From assembly GCA_022013395.1 (NCBI GenBank), contig JAKLQL010000462.1:1-5847 (forward strand): DNA of 5,847 bases, read 5' to 3'. The position numbers and the translations under genes were made by a program. Shown piece after piece: positions 5,569-5,847 of this stretch. This stretch comes from Acetobacterium sp. Its GTDB lineage: Bacteria; Bacillota; Clostridia; Eubacteriales; Eubacteriaceae. Within the stretch, counting starts at the first letter, position 1. Each line of letters starts with the position of its first letter. Below the pieces are notes generated by a model that was not told the DNA's origin, made no database searches, and worked only from the letters and a program-made list of their open reading frames with translations.

Positions 5569-5703
5569 AAATAGGACGGAAGGCGACAGCAGGTGAAGTT
5601 TGGAAAAACGAGCTGCATTTATCAACATATCTTGTGGAGATCTAAAATTGCAAGAACAAGATCATCGTGGATCGGTCATGCTTTTAAGGTGCTTTAGATG
5701 CTG

Positions 5704-5730
5704 TTTAAATACATTTAAATACAATATTGT
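5704..5730. repeat. Tandem 10-bp direct repeat with adjoining palindrome
   Basis: TTTAAATACA occurs twice with no gap (5704-5713 and 5714-5723) and runs into the perfect palindrome ACAATATTGT (5721-5730). TACAAT at 5720-5725 resembles a -10 box, but no fitting -35 box is seen. It may be an operator for a gene beyond the window, or chance in AT-rich DNA. Confidence 0.45.
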
Positions 5731-5847
5731 TGGACTGTGAAATAGCGAAATGCACCATTTAAAACCGAAAAAATACCGATAATTAGCCATATTCATGGGG
5801 TCATATAGGTCCCAGCAAAAATTCTTTAATAAAACTATTGCATTTTG

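Larger units (their letters stand above)
5544..5847. other. Gene-poor 3' region of about 300 bases
   Basis: No coding region is supported on either strand. The longest candidate is a 34-codon GTG frame at 5593-5697 with no recognisable motif. The stretch holds a weak hairpin at its start, a tandem 10-bp repeat with an adjoining palindrome at 5704-5730, and an AT-rich end that may be the upstream region of a gene beyond the window. A short G-rich/C-rich pair (TGGGG at 5796-5800, TCCCA at 5810-5814) could form a 5-pair hairpin including one G-U. Confidence 0.5.

Noticed and set aside
5593..5697. Possible 34-codon small gene starting at GTG 5593
   Set aside because: The G/A-rich stretch before it (about 5573-5583) is a poor and distant ribosome binding site, and the peptide has no recognisable motif or clear membrane segment.

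Overview
The window looks like chromosomal DNA from an anaerobic, low-to-moderate GC Bacillota, most likely a clostridial acetogen-type organism such as the Acetobacterium/Eubacterium group. The case rests on strong AGGAGG-type ribosome binding sites, GTG and TTG starts beside ATG, AT-rich spacers, an oxygen-sensitive-looking 4Fe-4S protein and the gene types. The genus is an inference from style; no marker gene fixes it. All genes lie on the + strand.

Layout. (1) 1-431: C-terminal part of an alpha/beta hydrolase whose start lies before the window. (2) 473-1174: QueG-like double 4Fe-4S cluster protein without the C-terminal HEAT region of true QueG. (3) 1248-1943: small stand-alone ABC/AAA-type ATPase, ended by a TGA after which 16 family-like residues continue in the same frame to a second TGA at 1992. 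(4) 2078-3799: an operon made of an AbrB/SpoVT-type regulator, an ABC ATPase that overlaps it by ATGA, and a six-helix ABC-2 permease. It has a clear sigma-A-like promoter (TTGACA, 17 bp, TATTCT) followed by an inverted and direct repeat cluster that looks like an autoregulatory operator. (5) 3825-4244: pyridoxamine 5'-phosphate oxidase-like split-barrel protein. (6) 4323-5543: an unusual fusion of a DUF1801 domain to an RNase Z-like metallo-beta-lactamase-fold domain. (7) 5544-5847: about 300 bases without a convincing gene, holding a tandem 10-bp repeat next to a palindrome.

How the genes work together. Only the AbrB-ATPase-permease set is clearly one functional unit: a self-regulated YtrB-like ABC exporter or stress-response transporter of unknown substrate. 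The other genes look like independent accessory or housekeeping genes. I found no CRISPR array, tRNA or rRNA gene, insertion sequence, phage gene or recognisable defence cassette. The most notable points are the in-frame TGA in the ATPase, the DUF1801-MBL fusion with one apparently substituted metal ligand, and the repeat operator ahead of the abrB-like gene.
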